64,000 nt of DNA from Anas platyrhynchos (lineage: Eukaryota > Chordata > Aves > Anseriformes > Anatidae): assembly GCF_047663525.1 (NCBI RefSeq), contig NC_092621.1, positions 78,420,501 to 78,484,500 on the forward strand. The letters are read 5' to 3'. Under the pieces are notes generated by a model. That model made no database searches. It saw nothing but the letters and a program-made list of their open reading frames with translations, and was not told where the DNA came from. The position numbers and the translations under genes are program-made. Shown one piece after another: positions 13,541 to 26,300 of this stretch; position 1 is the stretch's first letter, and each line of letters begins with the position of its first letter.

Positions 13541-16428
13541 TAAACCTTTTGAAGGTGTTTAGATTTAATAATAAACTTATTTTCTTTACTCAGGCATGTT
13601 TATTTTGTCTTTACAAGATCCAAGCAAAATCATGAATTTGTTATGTATGTACAGGTATGAATGTTTTATATCAGTTGTTCAATCTCTTGATGTAAAAGTT
13701 GATTTCAGTATTGCCATTGTTAGAATAAAAATAAATAATCCAAATAAAATATCTAGAATATCTATACAACAGTATACGTGAAAAAAGTAGAACAATTAAT
13801 TGAAGAAAAATTAAATAGGCTAGCAACTGAAAATCAAGATCTGTTTTTTTTTTTTTTTTTTTATGAGTTACACTTGCATTTAATGTTTGTGGCTTTAGCA
13901 GTAGTTGGTTAAAGACTGAAAAAGAGATGTCTTCTTTTAGGTTGATGTAGTGCTCTCTGAGGTTCCATGGCTTTATACAGCCATGCATAATTTTTAGATG
14001 TTCCAAAGATTGCCTAAAGTGACTGTGCTTGCTTTATTCATATCATCAGCAAAGTTCATCTCATCAGCAGGAGAGATACCATCAGAACTTTTCGGCTCCA
14101 AAGTGTACTTTCCCGGCATAAATCCTATGCATCATACTTACAGAGGCGGAAAAGTACAGGATTACACATCAGTGATGTATTTTTTTATGTAAAAGTCTTG
14201 CCACTGCTGTTTAACGAAAGGAAGGGGGATTAGAAATAGCCCTAAGAAGGATTCAGCTATCTGTCTTTCTATGCAGATCACAAATACAATGCTCCCACTT
14301 CTCACTAGAAATAGCAGGAAAGGAGATCTGATTATCAGAAACTGTCTGTGAATGAGCATAGGAACTTTGTAGTAGACCGAAGTCCATCTTGTAACAGAGC
14401 AGAAGAGTGTCAGTTTCAAAGCTGCTTCAAGCTTTGCATTCAGCTGAGTGCTTGACTTCAGACACTGCTTAAACTATCAGTCAGCGAACCCCAGGATAAT
14501 GCAAAACGAATGCGTCCACAAATATTCTGCTCTCCAAAACAGTAATTTGTTTAGAGTAAAGCTGTTTATACAGCCTTCTTCCCTTGTCGGCTGCCTCTCC
14601 TGCCATCGAACTGTGTATGTCTTCTGGGAAGGCCACTTCTGGAGAAAATCAGCTTTCTCTGGAAGTAATAGGATGTTTTGGTAAGTAGCCCACAGTCTAA
14701 TATCCTTCTGGTAATGGCAGAAATTCTCTTGAGAGTTTTCTCACTGGCCATATCAAGGAACAATGAAATTAGGAGGACTGACTGGCTCCTTCGCTTTCCT
14801 TTTCCTAATCCAGAAAATGAAGATAGAAGTTGCTTACCAGCTGAAATCCTTGCTAACCCAGCAGGCTGAATTCTTGATGACAAAGTTATTCTTAGCTTAA
14901 TTTATGACTTTCTGAGATATTAAGTAGGGTATTTACAAAACATGTTTTCCCTAGGGGTATACAGCTTTTGAGTATTTAATTTTTGCGTATTTGAGTATTA
15001 AGTTACTTCTTTTCCTAGGTATTTGCAGGTAATAAAGAATATGACTCCTTTATCATTCAGTCTAAAATTACCACAAATCAGATGTTGGTATTTATGTGAT
15101 GGTTTAGAGTCATTTGCATACACAAAACAGGAGAGAGAAGTATGTGTATACAGACAGCATTTTGGGGGGAGAACAACATCATCTAATACATGGCCATGTA
15201 GTCCTGCCATTTCCAGACGTGTTTTTAGGGCAAGTTAAGCTAGTGACTAAGCATAATACCCAATGAAGCATTTATGTCTGTAAAGCAGCATGGTTTTGAT
15301 TCCAGAAGGCGAATCTGAGAGGGTTTTTCAAATTTTAATCTAGGTTCCGTTCTGGAACTCTTTCTCTTTCCCACCCCTATAAACTTGAGAGCCAAGTTGT
15401 TTTTTGATTTCTTTTACCACCTGCTGCTGATGTTCTTTCTTTTACTATTCACACTAAAGCACTGAAAACAGATCAATTTAAAGAAAGTTGTTTACTTTAG
15501 AGAATCACTCTTTTTGTCAAGAGATTTTTTTTTAATGGTATTTTTCTGTATTTGACATCTGATCAGATGCTCCAACATGAGGGAAGAAGAAAATACTTTG
15601 CTTTCTTAGTCTGTTACACAGTTTTATAGGAACTGGGGAACTGGGCATGGCATAACTAACTTTACCTGGCCCATGAACTCAGATACAGCAGTCATCATTG
15701 TTCCTTCTGATGTGTTTTCTTTCACATCCAGTTTTGTAAAAGTAGGTTAACATGGAGGGGATTTTCTTTACTGCTCCATTTTGGTACTTTAGATATCTTT
15801 TTACTGATAAGCTAAAATTGAGCATTGCTGCAACTGTCTAGAACCTCCCAGAAGCCTTCTACTCCATGACCATCTGTGATTTTCTCATTTAATGTCCAAA
15901 ATTGTATTTACAGTACCTTTGTCTGTTGCTTCCCATGATCTGGGCTCTTTATTCATGATCTTCTATCCATGTGCTTCAACAGTATCTGGTTGTCTAAAAT
16001 GCTAAATTTGGGCAAAATACCTTTTATGTGGAGTATCAAAAAAACCTTAAAGTATTTTGTGTCATTACCATTATAGTTTATCCGGTCTCTTCATGGATTG
16101 ATTGATGGCTGAGTTACGGGTGTGAGATAAAAATAAATGGCTTTAAATTTCTCATGTGTTAAACCAGCATGGCGTTCAGAGGATGCTGGATCTTCTTTTC
16201 TGTTCAGTCTTTTTCATTTTGCTTGGGCAGAGACAGTAAACCAATATTCAAAGTTGGTTGGCAATAATAAACTTGTGAAGTGCACACCCAACCTATGGGG
16301 CATTATGGTTGCTTAGTTCATGCATGTAAATTTGGGGGTTTGAAAACCAAACAAGTCCACACCCGTAGTGTCTTCTTGGAAAGTTTGTTCTAACATTTAA
16401 TCCTAGTGGCATTAGTAATTTAATTTTC

Positions 16429-16462
16429 AGAAATGTTGAGAATTGAGAAATGTTGAGAATTG
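16429..16462 (+). repeat. 17-bp tandem duplication (two copies)
   Basis: The unit AGAAATGTTGAGAATTG occurs at 16429-16445 and again at 16446-16462 without mismatch. It is a small local duplication in intron sequence with no further copies. Confidence 0.95.
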
Positions 16463-17202
16463 TCGATTTTTAGAAAAGTCAAAACAACTGGGTGTTTAGC
16501 ACCATTTGAATGTTATTTTGAAATTAACAAATTGATAAACATGTTAAGAGATTTATGCGCCAGCTGGGGAATATCTCAATGCAATAAATTCCATCTCTTC
16601 AGATTTTTTTCAAGTCTACAACATACATTAATTACTTTACACCTGAAATATACAGTAACAGGAGGAAAAATGTCTTAGCTTTTAGAAGTATTATAGTCAA
16701 AAACAGCCTTTTGCAAAAAGCCTTTAAAGACAGTAGAGCAGAGAATTTTTGGTGGATACTGTTGATGTGTCCTTCGGCGAGCAAAACCAGATTATTTAAG
16801 GATACACTTTTAAAATGGTTTATAGTAATGTTAATCAGAAGAGATGCAGCTGTAGTTAGCTTATTGTACAGGTATTCTGCCATAAAGATTTTAGAGAGCT
16901 TTTGCTTTTTTCTTTTGTTTACAAAAGCAGCCTGCACTTAGAAAGACCTCAGTTCTGCAAATGCCTGCACATAGTTCACAGAGTGTAAAAGTAAGTGTGC
17001 AAGATGTCTTTGTAGGTTTTGGACTGCTGTGATTTTCTTGCTGATTAAAATTCTTTTTGTAATACTAGAAGGGTGATGTTAAAGTGGTGATCACTGCTTT
17101 TTTCTGTTCTATATGTTTATTAATTACAGCACTTGTAATTAACTTCCTCTTGATAAAAATACAAAAGTTGATATATTATTATGTTCATGTTTATTGTTTT
17201 AG

Positions 17203-17332
17203 GAATCTTTGGATGATTCTCAAGTAGCTGGAGCTTGTGCAACAACAGAAGAAGTGGTTCGCTATGAATATCATGTCTTGTACTCCAGCAGCTACCAAGT
17301 GCCCGTGCTTTATTTTAGGGCTTGCTTTTTAG
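17203..17332 (+). CDS. ATG10: ATG10 exon a (central beta-sheet region)
   Basis: The acceptor is TTGTTTTAG ending at 17202 and the donor is GTAAGA starting at 17333. The exon opens in phase 0 and leaves one base, the G of a GAT aspartate codon completed by the next exon. It encodes an acidic, variable stretch (ESLDDSQ...) followed by the conserved [19 protein letters not shown] segment, which in the ATG10/ATG3 E2-like fold forms core beta strands. The preceding residues align only loosely with human, as expected for the loop before the core. It is a real exon, since the conserved part is interrupted exactly at a consensus donor. Confidence 0.96.
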
Positions 17333-20300
17333 GTAAGACCAATTTTGTGTTAGACAAAGTGATGAATAAAAACATGTCAGATGCCACAGATGTTAAAAAC
17401 ACAAATTTTATATTAAACAGAGGAACAAAATAATGATCGTATGTAATAAGAAAGTAAGAGATGAGACTGTTCACCAGTAAATTTTATAATACTCCAGACA
17501 CAGAGCTTCAGGACCTTGGAGTAGATGATATCATCTCAGCCTGAAGGAGGCTGATCTTTGGCTCCTGGCATCTTGCCTGTGGTTGACTAAAACTGCTGAT
17601 CATTTTTCTTGTTCTTTCCTTTAAATGAATACAAAAACCTTAAAGCTGCAGGTTTGAATTTGACTATGAAATAAGTGGAGAGAATTACAGTGCTTCAGCA
17701 GAACTGTGTCTGCTTCTTTGAAGCCTGACTTTGAGCCACAAGGCTGGGGTGTAAATGAACCTTTTAAAGTGTATGTTGTTTTCTGCTGAAATCAGCTGCT
17801 TTAAAAAATAACGACAATAATAAGATATTGCCTTTTTCTATCTATTAAAACTGTTTCTTGAAACACTAACTGATCTTTTTTTCCTCCTAAGATGTACATC
17901 TTGTTACCCGTTACTCAATTGCTACAGCTACTGTGATTTTACTCACCATCCTGTCAGGAAGGAAGGAGGAACACAGAGCCTTCCTCCAAGGCCACTGTTA
18001 GTGTCACTTATTTAATCAGCAAACATAGAGTGATCACACTGCAGCACTGGCTGTGCTCTGTTCCTCTCTGCCCGAAGACTGCGTACCAAGGGCTGAGGGA
18101 CTGAAATCTTCAAGTCATTTCTTCAGTCTCCTGCATGGTAGCATCAGCATCTTTTGTGTTTTGAATAATCTCCTAACTTTATCTAGATAAAGATGTCTGA
18201 CTGTTGCCAGAGATATCTTTTTTCTTTTTAATTAAAAAGTAGCTTAAGATGCTTTGAATGTGTTTGGTAGATTTAATCACTCTCTGCCTTATATTGTTTA
18301 ATGGTTTCTAATTTTGCAGTGTTGGCATTTTAAAAGGCACTTTAGGTTTAAAATTGAAGAACAAATTCTCATAGACTCCCTGGTGAAAAGATTTTAGTCA
18401 GAGGTGCAGTTTCAGGAACGGATAATTTGGGGTAAATTTTCAAACTGGGACATGGGGAATTGGGGACATTGCTCTATCTTTACCACCAACAGAACTCATT
18501 TGCACACATCCTGCTGCAAATTTATTTCTAGAATTATTACAGGCATTTAGAAATGTGCAGTGTTTTGCCTTTAAACTTATGTGTAGACAGAAGGGTGAAG
18601 AAAGTTTTTCTGTAAGAGACAGGTTAACCTATTCGTGGTCGTGAAAAATGTCATCATCTTGTTTTTTTTGCCGAATTAATAGTGCATAGTCTCTACAGAA
18701 GAGATGGAGATGCTGCAGGTAGAAGAAATAGGACACTATTTCTACTGTACTGTACTTTCATATAATTAGTATTCACCATAAGCAGTTAATCACCAGAGAA
18801 GAGCTCCCAGAGACAAAACAAGTTGTTTAGCTTGTCAGCATCAGGGAATCGGAGGTGTTGAAACATGACTCCTTATATCTGGAAGTGGATATTACAGAAG
18901 CTAGTGGATGATCTAATGCACAATCGTAGTATTATGTGCCAACAGCTCCCCTTGCAGTACAAATATGTAATTGCTCCTGCAAGTGAGATTATGTTTTAAA
19001 ATGCTTTTTGGGAACCTTTCACAATGGAAAACAAGGACTTTTTTTGAGATAATTCCTGAAGTCACCTGGGCTCTCTTTCACATTTAATGCTTTCTTTTAA
19101 CATATAATGTTCTCTGACTCTTGAAGAGAGAAGGATACAAAATACTGATAATAAGTACTTCTCCAAGAATATTTTCAGCTGTTATTCTCTGATTTCAGTT
19201 CTGGATAGTTTATTTTTGAAAACAGCAAAATCTGTCATCACTGCAAATAATTTATCTGCCTATACAGTGCTATCTGAAGGCACCAATGTGGGTTTTTCAG
19301 AAACATGCAAACATCAGTCAATCACAATCACCTGAGCTCTCTCAGAGAAATATCTTTTGTCTTGCCCTGAGCCTAATATGAAGAAAATTCTAGGTAAAGC
19401 CCCGAGATTTTTTTTTTTCCTGAGAAAGATCATAGTCTTCCTGTGATAGGCTTCTCACCTTGTTTCTCAGACAACTAGAAATACTCACTGCTTTCCTTAT
19501 CTGAAATTTTCAGAGAAGAATCTTCTTCTGAGACCTGCATCAATTTCTCACTCTAAATTCCTACTATTGTTTTCAGATTAACTAGCAAAATGGGTTCTTC
19601 ACAAGTCTCTTGCAAGCTGCTCATGGTTTCCCTTGAATCCTGTCCATACTGGTCCTCATGTTAATTAGAGCATGTTGCAAGAGGTGAAGGTGAGCTATAA
19701 TCCTTCCAGTGTTTCCACAGCCCTGCCCTGTTTTGTCTTCCCCAGCAGCAGAGCATGGAGGTTGAATTTAAAACTCTGCTTCCTCTCTGGCAGTATGTTA
19801 AGTGGCCATTATAACTCGAGGCCTGCCTAGGAAATAATAATTCTTCTGTTCAACCTGACTAAGTAGTTTTGCTTGTTTTGCAATGCAATTCACTTCCTCA
19901 CTTTGTATGTTATGATAGCAACCAGTGCCAGTCTGGCCAAATCTGTGCTATTCCAAATAGACTCTAAAAACTTTTCTAGAGTAATTAAATCCTTCTTTTC
20001 TCCCTCCATTTTTCACTGACTGCTTGTCTCCAGCAGTCCCTCCTAGGAAAAAGGCTTCTCAAAGGGTCGCTGTGGAGTTTTTCCCATCCTCTCTATCAGG
20101 GTAAGCATCTTCAGGAGCTTGTGTCAGTGAGGACATCTGGTTTTCACTCGTTTCTGCTAGTGGTTGCACTTAAACATTGCAGGTCAGTCCTTCCAGCAGA
20201 AAGACAAAAGCTGAATTGTAGCCTTATCCTTGCTGCTGTTTAAATGGGATGAGTTATTTTCTGGAATTCATCTTTAAACCGCTTTTCTCTTTTTTGTCAG

Positions 20301-23300
20301 AAGAAGTTTGATATGTAAGGTAGTAACAAGGTAATGGCTTGAAATTTTAATTTCAATAGGACTAAAACATTTTGAAAGACATCTAAACTTTCTGGTAGTC
20401 TCTGGGGATAGATTTACAGGGAAGATTTTGTTCTGTGCAAGGACAAATACTTCAGCTGAAAATGATTAAATGTGATGACTGTCTGGAAAGATGCTTGGGA
20501 ACATTTCAGGATACAAGAAGATATTTTTAGGATACACATATACATCTAAGAAATATTTTTCACCAGTTCACGATACTTTCCATGTGGCATATATTCCTAA
20601 ATTCAGACCTTCTGAAGTCCAGACAGTGGTCCTCAGTATCTCAGTGTCAGAGAACTAGGTGTCCTTTCTCCAATATTAGTCTTACGTATGTCATACCTTT
20701 GAAAAGCAGGAACCCTTCTTTCTTTTTCTGGCTTCCGAGATTACCAAAGAGGTAGCTGAAGAAATGCATGAACCCCTTGCTGAGATCTGATGTCAGCAAT
20801 TAGCCCTCTTAGAGACAGATGGTGTAGGCAATTAGCCTTCCCCTTCAGTGCTGGCATCAGCCAGATGGGCTGGGCTAGGTCCAGTAAGCTTTCTTTAATC
20901 AGCAGAGTATTTCCCCTTTTCTTCATCTTTAAGATGTGAAGGAACTTCAGTTTTTTCCTGAATTGTCATAATCTAAAACCATACATAAAAACACCTCTTG
21001 CACTGACAGTGAGGTAGCAGTAACAAAATCACAGGTGGACACAGGTATCATTCAGGAAACACCCTGTATGTCAAGAAAAAAAAGGCTTGTCTCACACTTT
21101 GCTGCTTCTTTTTCCTGCAAAGCTAGAGAAAGATTCGTGAATACTGACTAAGCACCAAAAAGAAAGAGCAGGAGTAATGGGAGTCAACACAGACTGCACC
21201 CCAGCTCACCTAGGAAAGAGTGAAGAAAGGGGATTTTCAAGTTGACCTGCTCAAAATATGTTTAGCTTTCTGACAATACAGATAGATCCCTGCCAATAAA
21301 AACCATGCTAATCAGTGGTTAGAGAGAGACAGCTTGGAAGATAATGTAGCTTCCTCCAACCCTGAAGGCATGACTTTCTGTGTTCATAACAGTACTGAGC
21401 CTGATGGATGCACTTTCCAGAAATCAGACTTACTTTGTGAAGTCAAAAGCACTCTCTCCTTTCTCAGAAAAATGTCTCTTCTTAAGACCTTGTTCTGTAA
21501 GAAAGGGCTGGATCATGGTTTTGGACATGTGCAAAATTTTGTTAAAAGAAAATCTGCTTTTTAATTATTTTGTACTTCTGGTGATAAAAACAAGTTAACC
21601 CCAACTGGACCTTCACCAAGCCTTTTGAAGCAAGTGTTTGTTATTAACAAGGCAGTTTAAATAATAAAAATCAGAGTTTCTGATAGGAATGCTGTAGTTA
21701 CTCTTGTCTGACTGTTACAGCAGGCGAACTGATTGATTCAAGCCCATAGTGAGTGGCAGAAGTAGTACCAGTATTAGGAGTTCTTGACTCTTATCCATCA
21801 GCTTCTTTCTCAAAAAGTATCTCATCTGGTTGTCTCCCAGGCTCTTTTGTCCCTTCTTGTTGCATCAGAGTCTGCATTTTGTCCTAGCACTGATGAGTGG
21901 ATAACGTGTTGTGTGCCAGGCTTGTGGCCTGTCAAGGGTAGGGTAAATCTGGCATGACCCACAGGCAGCTACCGACTGCAGTGTGGTAGAAATTTCCTTT
22001 TGCTCTCTGTGGCAATTGGTGTGATTATTTAATGAGGTGAAATATACAAAGCATGCGTATAACCACGAATTTTTGATTCTGTCAACACACCTGCTCCCAG
22101 CTATACCTGGGACAGGGTTTAGGATGAGCACCTTGGGGCTTAGGCAGGCACCTCAGCATCTGCGTCACCCTGTGGGGATGGTGGATAAATGCACTGCAGG
22201 GTGAAACTGATGCCTGCGCCTTCCTCTCCTGCCACTTCTCTTTGCTCGCTGCTGCCGTCGCCTTGTTTTTCTGGCTGTACGTGGGGAGCTCGGCTCCGTG
22301 ACAAGAAGCGGCGCCACAAGAGGCAGAGCGGCCGCCTGGCTCAGCGGGTGCCGCCGTGGCCCCTTGTTGCTAGCAGCAACAATTACAGGCCGCTCCATCA
22401 GCCCCTAGACACGTGAACGCTGGCAGCCCTGGAAAACAGTGGGCTGAAAGTGCCCAAAGAATACAGAAGTGTGTTTTGTGCCAAAATGGGAGATTGGGAT
22501 TAACGTGGCTTCACTTATATCGACCTAAATGATTCAATGTGTGCTGGCAGCCCAGAAAGCCACCCGCACCCTGGGCTGCACCAACAGCAGGGTGGGCAGC
22601 AGGGCGAGGGAGGGGATTGTCCCCCTCTGCTCTGCACTGTGAGACCCCACCTGGAGCCTGTGCTCAGCTCTGGGACCCCAGCACAAGAAGGACAGGGATG
22701 AGCGAGTCCAGAGGAGGGCCACAAGGATGATCAAGGGGCTGGAGCATGTCTCCTGAGAAGACAGGCTAAGGGAGTTGGGTTTGTTCGGCCTGGAGAAGAG
22801 AAGGCCCCAGTGAGACCTCACAGCAGCCTGCCAGTGCCTAAAGGGGGCCGCAGGAAAGCTGGGGAGGGACTCTGTGTCAGGGGGTGTAGGGGGAGGGCAA
22901 GGGAGAATGGCATTAAGATGGCAGAGCATAGATTTAGATTAGATATGAGGAAGAAATTCTTCACTCTGAAGGTGGTGAGGCTCTGGACCAGGCTGCCCAG
23001 AGAAGCTGTGGATGCCTCATCCCTGGCAGTGTTCCAGTTAATCTTTAAGTTCCTTTCCAACCCAAACCATTCTGTGATTATATGATAAACAAATAAAGAA
23101 ATTCACACACAATGAGGACTTTTAAAACATGTAACACAGCTCCAGTCAGATGACCTGAGATGAGTTTTATCATCCATACTTATCTTTTGATACAGAAACA
23201 GGAGGAAGAACAAAGCAGACTACAAAAACTTAAAACTCTTCTTCACTTCCAGCTGCTATCTAACATACTAGGACTTCTATTAGTCATTTGAGATCTTAGT

Positions 23301-26300
23301 GTAACTTTTATTTTATTTAGTTTTGTTTTGTTTATTAAGTTTCATTCAGAGGGAAAAATGACAGACTTTGAGGTCTTCATCCTGCAAAAAGCAATGGGAA
23401 AACTACCCATTAATCACCTGTCTTTTTGCAAGGGTCTTACAGTTCCCAGCTGTGAAGCTAAACCTCATGTCCATTTTAAGTATTGATAAGTCATTCTTTC
23501 CTGCTGTATTTGTATTCCCGTCTTCTAGGAAACTGAGTTAGTCAGTCAGATGAGAATTTATAGGAATACAATACTTGGGAGTATGTATGAAGTCTTACTA
23601 AAAACAAAACAACATAAAAAAAAAAAAAAGGACTTTATACTCATTTAAAGCTTAGTGAAACATATTATAATTGTGCAGAAAATTCCGAATGTAGGGAGGC
23701 TTAAATCCAAGGGTATTTCAATATGTAAGTGCCTGATCAGAATGCCCAGATCAATTTTTATTCTTAAGTGAAACGCTGCAATTAGTTTATAATAACTATT
23801 GAAGTGTATATCTGACTGTGATCTCACTCTGGTGTGATGCAAAACTTCTGGTTTTAGTTTATATGTATTTTTATCCAAAACGAAAATAATTCTATACCAA
23901 AATATGATGGACAGTATGCTGCTTTTCATACACAAAGTAATAAGACCCATGAGGCAAAACTCAGGTAATTTTTAACTATGTGATTAATCCTTGCTCCCAT
24001 ATTTGATAATTTCTATAAATGAGATGGTTAGTCAGAGTAATCCATTCTATCTCAATTTGCTCAAGTGTTGCTATAAAAATTCACAGAGATGTAAAGGGCA
24101 AAATCTAGAGTGGTAAATCAAATTTTTCATTTGAATGTATGTTGTTTTAGATTTCCATTTACACTCACTCTGAATTGCCTTTGCAGGTTGTATAGAAAAC
24201 AGAAAATTGCAAGTATCTATGGTATTTTGTATTATTTGTACACAGATGATCTGAGCATAACTATTTCCTCCTAAACTATTTCCTCCTAAACTTCACTTAC
24301 TCTCTAGTAACAAATTTCTTAGCAAGTGTTAGACTATTGCCAGAACAACTGTGATATCTGCCATCACAGGACAGGGGAGATGCAGGTCTAGCAAGTCTCA
24401 TGTTCCTGAGGATGGCATAGCGTATCTACTTAATATTCTGTTGCCTTCGCAGATACTTCATTTGCTGTACATCTTAATGCTTCTGTTATATGGTGCTTAA
24501 GTAAGGGCAGAACTTGGTGCAGTTTTTTCAATGCATGCAGAAGATAAGATAAAACAGAGACTGTAGGCAGCTGTTTTTAACTTACATCTAAACATGGCAT
24601 TCAAATGTTAATTGGATGAATAAATCTTGTTCATTTTACAGACATGAAAATGTCAGTAGAATAAAACTAGTTATCACAGGATAATGGTCTCTGACACCTA
24701 ATAGATGTTACGATGAAGCAACTTATTGAAAGTATATCAAAATATCCTATTTCTATTTGTCAAAAGCAAATATTCTGAAAAAATTGACATGATTATTTTC
24801 AAAGTGGTAATACCTTGGCATAATTCTAACATCACCGCTGAAATGTGCTGTGACAATGTGGCTCAAGAAAAAAACGTCTTAATGTCTCAGATGTTTCAAA
24901 ATATGTCTCAAGGAAAGAAAAAAAAAAAAGTCCTCTAAGTTACCAAAGGGCAGTGAACTTTTGACTGCATAATTTTGTTCCTTGCATTTTTTTCCATTCT
25001 CTCACTATGAATTACATGTATTTACATGAAATAACTGTTAATGATACTATTCTGTGGTTTTTAATCTCTCTTACTCAAGCATTGTTTTACAAAGTTAGTT
25101 TAACTTTACAACTTGAAACTGGGAAAGTGAGTTGTTCCTCTCAGGGGATGGAGAAGTATAGGATAGTTTTGAGAATTTGGGCTAGCTTTATACACACATC
25201 CAGTTAGGATTTGAGCATTACTGTTCTGGAGTTTTGAGGCCAGAAGCAGCTCAGTCACATTCTGCTGTTTTTTCCATCTGTCTGCAGATAATCAGTATTT
25301 TCAGATTTTCTTTTGCTGTACTCTATTAAAGATATAGCCTGCTTAAGAGCTCTGACTGTGGGTGCTTTTTCCCCTCCCCTCTACCACAGATGGAAGACCT
25401 CTAACTCTGGATGAAATATGGAAAAGTGTTCATGCGTGCTACCAGGCTCGTCTGCTGGAGGGGCCCTGGGACACTATTACACAGCAGGTGAGAAGCCACT
25501 CGTCCATTACAAAATTGATGGTTGCAATATATGCCCAAATCCTCAATGGCCTTATTTCTCTCCCGGACACAAATAAAATATATACAAGTCTTACTGAGGT
25601 GCTGTTGAGCCAGTTATGAACAACAGTTTCAGACCTGGATTTTGAAGAATACATAGATGTTCACCACATAAGACTTAGTGTGACCATATCTCTCGTTTAA
25701 AATCCTTCTCAAAAGCCAGTCCTGAAAACTGATAATTTCTAAGTAATTTTGGTTTTTGGCAACTATAAAAATAGACTTACTTGCTTACTTAAGTAAAATA
25801 TAGCGGTGTAATAGTTCAAAGATTGTCTGTTAATCAAATTACCAAAAAGACTGTGTAATTTTCAATTTTAAATAGACCTGCAATCCCAAGAATTGAAGGA
25901 GAGAAAATTAGTCTCTCAATCAAATAATATGTTGTTACTGACTAATGTGCTTAAGAATCAGTGGTTAATGAACACCATGTTTTACAAGAGGAAGCAGATT
26001 AGTAAACTCTGTTATCAGTGCCTTGTTTTAGAGGTATTCAAATCACTTTTATTTGAAGTGGTCTTAAAGTCACTAGATTATTTCAGCAATTTATGTCCTA
26101 TTCGTAGAATTGTGATGGTGGCTGTCTCGAAAACAGTCCCGTTTGTGCCCAGGAAGATGTGGCTCAGAGCTGAGCTGTGCACTCTGGGTTCTCCACTCAG
26201 CTCCAGGCCTCCAGTGCAAGTTTGGACAAAGAGTGGGAACTCTCCAGGTGTGAGGTTTTTTATCATCAGAGGAAGATACCAATGTCTCCTTTCTTTCCCC

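Larger units (their letters stand above)
1..17202 (+). other. ATG10 upstream intron (no exon recognised)
   Basis: This stretch is AT-rich, with many T homopolymers (for example 1948-1970, and 4122-4135 behind an 11-base C run) and no ORF that I can tie to a protein family. None of the expected N-terminal ATG10 segments was seen on the + strand. Notable parts are listed separately: a GC-rich island near 11.7-13.0 kb, an AT-rich block at 13.09-13.5 kb and a 17-bp tandem duplication at 16.43 kb. There are smaller GC-richer patches near 1340-1640 and 9000-9170 with no recognised content. Confidence 0.8.
17333..25389 (+). other. ATG10 intron between exons a and b
   Basis: About 8.06 kb of mostly AT-rich sequence. 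It holds one degenerate CR1 fragment (22.54-23.09 kb), a GC-rich patch just upstream of it at about 22140-22420, and a 15-bp tandem duplication near 24259. No additional exon or RNA gene was recognised. Confidence 0.85.

Noticed and set aside
1..17202. N-terminal exons of ATG10
   Set aside because: Searched by eye for the expected conserved segments and for plausible exons in phase; none was found, so they are placed upstream of the window.
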